Origin: Rotaria sordida
Taxonomy: Eukaryota > Rotifera > Eurotatoria > Philodinida > Philodinidae
Direction of reading: 5' to 3'
NCBI GenBank assembly: GCA_905250125.1
Contig: CAJNOL010000776.1
Span: forward strand, 1-64,000
Length of the DNA stretch: 64,000 bases
Below, piece by piece: positions 60,301 through 64,000 of this stretch (its first letter is position 1; each line of letters begins with the position of its first letter). Both the position numbers and the translations under genes were made by a program. The notes beneath the pieces are model-generated. The model was not told where the DNA came from, did no database searches, and saw nothing but the letters and a program-made list of their open reading frames with translations.

Positions 60301-63300
60301 ATTAAAATCGATTAATGAGAATATTGAACAAATTATTGAATCTAATACAAATCTTGATTTAAAACATCAAGTAAACATATTAGAATATTCAAAAATTGCT
60401 AGTCCTATACGATGTCGTCCTATACCATATACCGTTTCGAATGAGATGAGATCAACAGAATCTTTAAGACAAGAATTTATTTGTTCGACAGAACACATTT
60501 CATTAACAACCAAAGAATTAAATGAACAACTAATCACGAATAAAAATGATCTGAATTATAGATCGGACATACCTTTAAAAATAGAAAGTGAATTATATGA
60601 TGATCAATCTCAAAAACAATGGCTTGATTCTCTACTTTCAAAAATATCTGATAATATCAGTAGAACATCGAGTAAGTGTTAAACGAAAGTTTCTTGCAAA
60701 TCATCAAAATACAAACTCAAATAAACAAATTTTTATAGATATCTCTTCGACTTCTCCATCTTTATTAATTATTAATCAAACAAAGATTGATGATAAAGAC
60801 GAACAAGAATCTACCATTATGAAATCAGTAGATCGACAGATATCATCATTGAATGAACATTTGAAATCATCTATATCTATTCATCAACATACAACAAATA
60901 TGATTGAAACAACTGATGACATACAGAATATACAATATGTAACAGATATAATCATATTTAAAAAAGAATATGCTACGTCAATCATTATTCCTAATCAAAT
61001 CTTTTCTATGATCGAAGAACAATTTCAAATAGTTGAAACAAAATTATTACAAAATAAAGTAGTAATATCTTCGAAACAAATTTTGAATTCAAATGATCAA
61101 TTACTATCATTATCGGACGAGAAAAATAGTGAACATATCAACAAAGAACTTTCAAAATTAAATCATGATTTCGATGATACATTTCAAAAGTCTCCTTCTA
61201 TTATGACCGTACATGCAAATTATGTCGATGAAGAAAAACAATCTATTTCATCAATTCTTAATGATGAAACATTATCTGTAACCGGTCAATCTTCACCTCC
61301 TTCAAATATTGATTTATTAGAGCAATTAGATCAACTTCAAATACATGAAGATATTGTATCTTCAAAACAATTAGTGCCAGCAAATGTATCGAAAAGTAAA
61401 GAAAAATTTGAATCATCACAAAAATTATTCGATAATGGACAAGAAGACATAAGAGTAAATTGTTTTGACTTTATTCATGAATTTAAATCATTTGATATGA
61501 TTCTTATTTTTCTAGTTATCAAAAACTGACATGAATTATGTTCCAGAAATAAACACAGAATTATTACCATCGAATGATCAAAAAAAAGAAGAAAAAACAA
61601 AATCTATCGTATCATTTCCTTCAGATAATAATGAAGACGAAGTAAGTTATTTATTCTACTTTTACGACTTCAATTTCAATGAATAATATAATACAAAACA
61701 AAACATCTTAATTTTCTTTTACTAATTGTAGAGTTTAATAAGTAAATCTCATACAGACACTAAAAAACCATCGAAATCTTCACATGTTAATGCACAAGTA
61801 CTTGATGAACATACATCTATAATTGCTTCAACAGTAGTTAATCACCAGAATGAAATTAGTCAATTTCAGTTACCGATTTCAACACAATACTTCAGTATTT
61901 CTAATGGCATACACTCTAATTCTTTTTTGACTTACTTGAACAATCAAAATAGTACTGTTTCATATAAAGAATCCATATCTAATGATACTCCTACATCAAA
62001 TGAAGAGAAACATTCACCAATTGATTCACATAATCAAAATATTGTAACAGAAACGTCAATTCAAAATAGTAAAGATAAAAAATTATCAAATGAAAAAATA
62101 GATAATGCAATTATTAATAAATTTCACAAGTCTACTATCCTATCAATGGATCATTATATTACACGACAATCAATAAAATCAGTACTTTCTCCATCAAAAA
62201 CTACAGTAAATATCTGTTGAACTATTAAACTTTATTCATGATATTTGGTTATTTAGAAAATGGAACATATCAAATACAAAACGATTGCTACATCATTACA
62301 ACCAACCTCAATTCCTACAACGTAAATGAAACTATCTTTTATTTCAAGAAATGACTTTTTCATATATTTATTTTAGTATTAATAATATATCCAAAGAAGA
62401 TGACACGATGGTTAATCGTACTAGCATTCCATATTTTGTTACTGAAGAGACATCTAGTAAAAGCGTTGATTAAAACTCGAAGTCACTTGTATTTTATTAA
62501 ATTTTTTACGAATAGAATTGATGACATCATTTACAAAAACAGCAACAAAAGATGATATTAATAACGATGAAAAATCTATAAGTTCTATGTCTAGTGGACA
62601 TGATCTTCTGATTGATGATGATGATACAACGAAAAAAGATCTAAGAACTAAGTTAAATTATAATAATGATCTGTTACAAAATAAATCCAGTAAGAGCAAA
62701 TCTTCTTCTGCAGGAAAATGACTTCAGATTTTGTTCCTGTTTTTCATCCGGTAGATTCACCATTACTCTCTAATGCATCTATACAAGAATCAAGCTTGTT
62801 TGACGATACTATTCGTACATCATCATCATCACCACCATTAAGTAGTAAAGAAAATTTAATTAACAAAAAAGTAGATGATCAACAAACAAAGACACAGTTA
62901 ACAATTAATAGAACTATTTCTCTACCTAAAATCGTCAGTGAAGAAGGTCAAAGTAAGTAAAAAGTAGAAAACTAGATATTGATGACACATAATTTATATT
63001 TGATTAATTAAATATGATCTTCTCACAGGACCACTTATCTCGACACCTCATTCTTTCCTATTATCTACTATTATCGATGATAATATTCACAATGAAATGA
63101 AACAACCGCTTGAGAATAAAGTTCAATCTATACATAAGAATACAAAGTCTTCGAATACATCATTGTCAACTGCAATAGATGGGGAAAATCAATCGGATAA
63201 GATGCCGACTCAACGTACTATCAAAGAAAAATCTTCTGCAAATGAAAGTATTCGTAATATACCTCTTGAAAACATTACTAAATCAGAGGTAAATAGTAAC

Positions 63301-64000
63301 TTACTCATATATCATATAGATTTTAGTGACTTTTTTATTCTTTTTCAAAGCATCCGACTAGTAGATATGACAAATCGAAAGAGCATACAAATATACATTC
63401 ATCATTTCAAATTGAACAAAAGTCTATTTTATCGAATTTACTTTAAAAAAAAATATTAATATAATTTTACTTTTTTAGTTCTCAAAATGAAGATCACCCA
63501 TTGGAAAAGATAAAATCGTTAAAACAGGAAAGCTTAGTTAAACAATGTAAGAAAAGAGAATATATTACAATTGATATAAAATTCTATATTTAGCATCGTT
63601 ACTTTCTAATAAACAACTAGTAATGGATATGGATAGTGAAACGAAGAATCCACTTGATCAAGTATTCAAAATAAGAAATTTATCGACAGAAAAAGAATAT
63701 TATCTTTTCTAGATTCGTCCTTCATCTCATAGTAAACTTGTCGATAATAATCAAGATCGATTAGATGATCATAAATTTACTAATACTGAAAAATATCCTT
63801 CGTCAATGATCGTTACTTCAGATACTAAGCGAATTGATCGATCTTCTCCGATAAAAACAAAGCAACGACCAATAACTTCAACAATTACTTCTACATTACC
63901 ATCATCTTTTGCTAATGTTAATATGCGACAGCAAGATATAAAACCTTGGATATCGTCATCAGAAAATAAAAATGACAAATCGATATTAGACGATGCATTA
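57384..64000 (+). CDS. Large unrecognised Ser-rich protein, runs off the window
   Basis: At least 19 exons, all in phase: 57384-57708, 57766-57854, 58489-59073, 59141-59453, 59580-59732, 59792-60259, 60297-60671, 60739-61454, 61516-61641, 61732-62205, 62257-62321, 62377-62456, 62516-62689, 62728-62952, 63029-63288, 63351-63421, 63479-63546, 63594-63661, 63713 onward; 1,641 codons so far. Exons 1-3 look most ordered (LLKLKKNEICQTQLSC, LIDQLISEQSNFSLSEIAQ, RLNNLTTGQLQRKIRYAMS); the rest is Ser/Asn/Lys/Glu-rich and probably disordered or weakly coiled. I do not recognise the family. The reading frame is open for 17 codons before the chosen ATG back to an AG at 57332, so upstream exons may exist. 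Introns 60260-60296 and 62690-62727 are only 37 and 38 nt. The donor at 63422 (GTCTAT) is weak. Confidence 0.65.
57855..58488 (+). other. Long intron 2 of the large Ser-rich gene
   Basis: 634 nt in a gene whose other introns are 37-126 nt. It includes a less AT-rich passage (about 57950-58290) with a 74-codon frame of no recognised family, suggesting inserted sequence. No terminal repeats were found. Confidence 0.45.

Noticed and set aside
62690..62740. Gene end at 62721 (stop TGA) and new gene starting at 62718
   Set aside because: A 38-nt intron joins the two frames in phase, and the composition is continuous.

Overview
This is nuclear DNA from a small, AT-rich animal, most likely a bdelloid rotifer. 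The reasons are: animal genes with many short GT-AG introns (mostly about 45-80 nt), very AT-rich non-coding DNA, and acceptor-like AG sites a few bases before many start codons, as expected of spliced-leader trans-splicing. Species and chromosome cannot be told from the sequence. I built exon models by hand from splice signals, reading phase and remembered family similarity. All junctions listed keep phase except one A-run in the glutamine-rich gene at 33.48 kb.

Layout. 1.8-9.7 kb (minus strand): three tightly packed genes in the order CEP95 homologue (centrosomal coiled coil), thymidylate kinase, GNPAT (peroxisomal ether-lipid acyltransferase; its C-terminus is not found here). The 35-nt gap between the last two makes a trans-spliced operon likely. 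10.6-16.4 kb (minus): ZFAND4 homologue (ubiquitin-like domain plus AN1 finger). 17.5-18.1 kb (plus): ribosomal protein S23. 18.1-22.2 kb: gene-free, holding a giant imperfect palindrome of about 1.4 kb and a smaller foldback element. 22.2-23.2 kb (plus): a helical, LEA/apolipoprotein-like protein with a mitochondrial-type N-terminus, resembling fungal proteins. 25.0-27.8 kb (minus): TAPT1 homologue, divergent from a glutamine-rich gene at 27.9-34.0 kb (plus). 36.7-37.3 kb (minus): neuronal calcium sensor-like EF-hand protein.

37.3-42.5 kb is 5 kb of low-complexity DNA with no gene, in front of an ETS transcription factor of the ETV6/Yan type (42.5-46.0 kb, plus). Next come a Tc1-type non-autonomous element (46.7-47.3 kb), an intronless tubby/LURP-one-like gene (47.7-48.3 kb), an unrecognised Ser/Thr-rich gene (51.6-53.8 kb), a Cys-containing unrecognised ORF (55.6-56.6 kb) and a large unrecognised Ser-rich gene (57.4 kb to beyond the window end) with introns as short as 37-38 nt.

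Apart from the CEP95-DTYMK-GNPAT cluster the genes look like unrelated housekeeping, signalling and developmental genes. No bacterial-type system, CRISPR array, rRNA or convincing tRNA was seen. The least ordinary features are the putative operon, the giant palindrome, a dispersed foldback repeat family in introns, the fungal-like mitochondrial gene, and the ultra-short introns.
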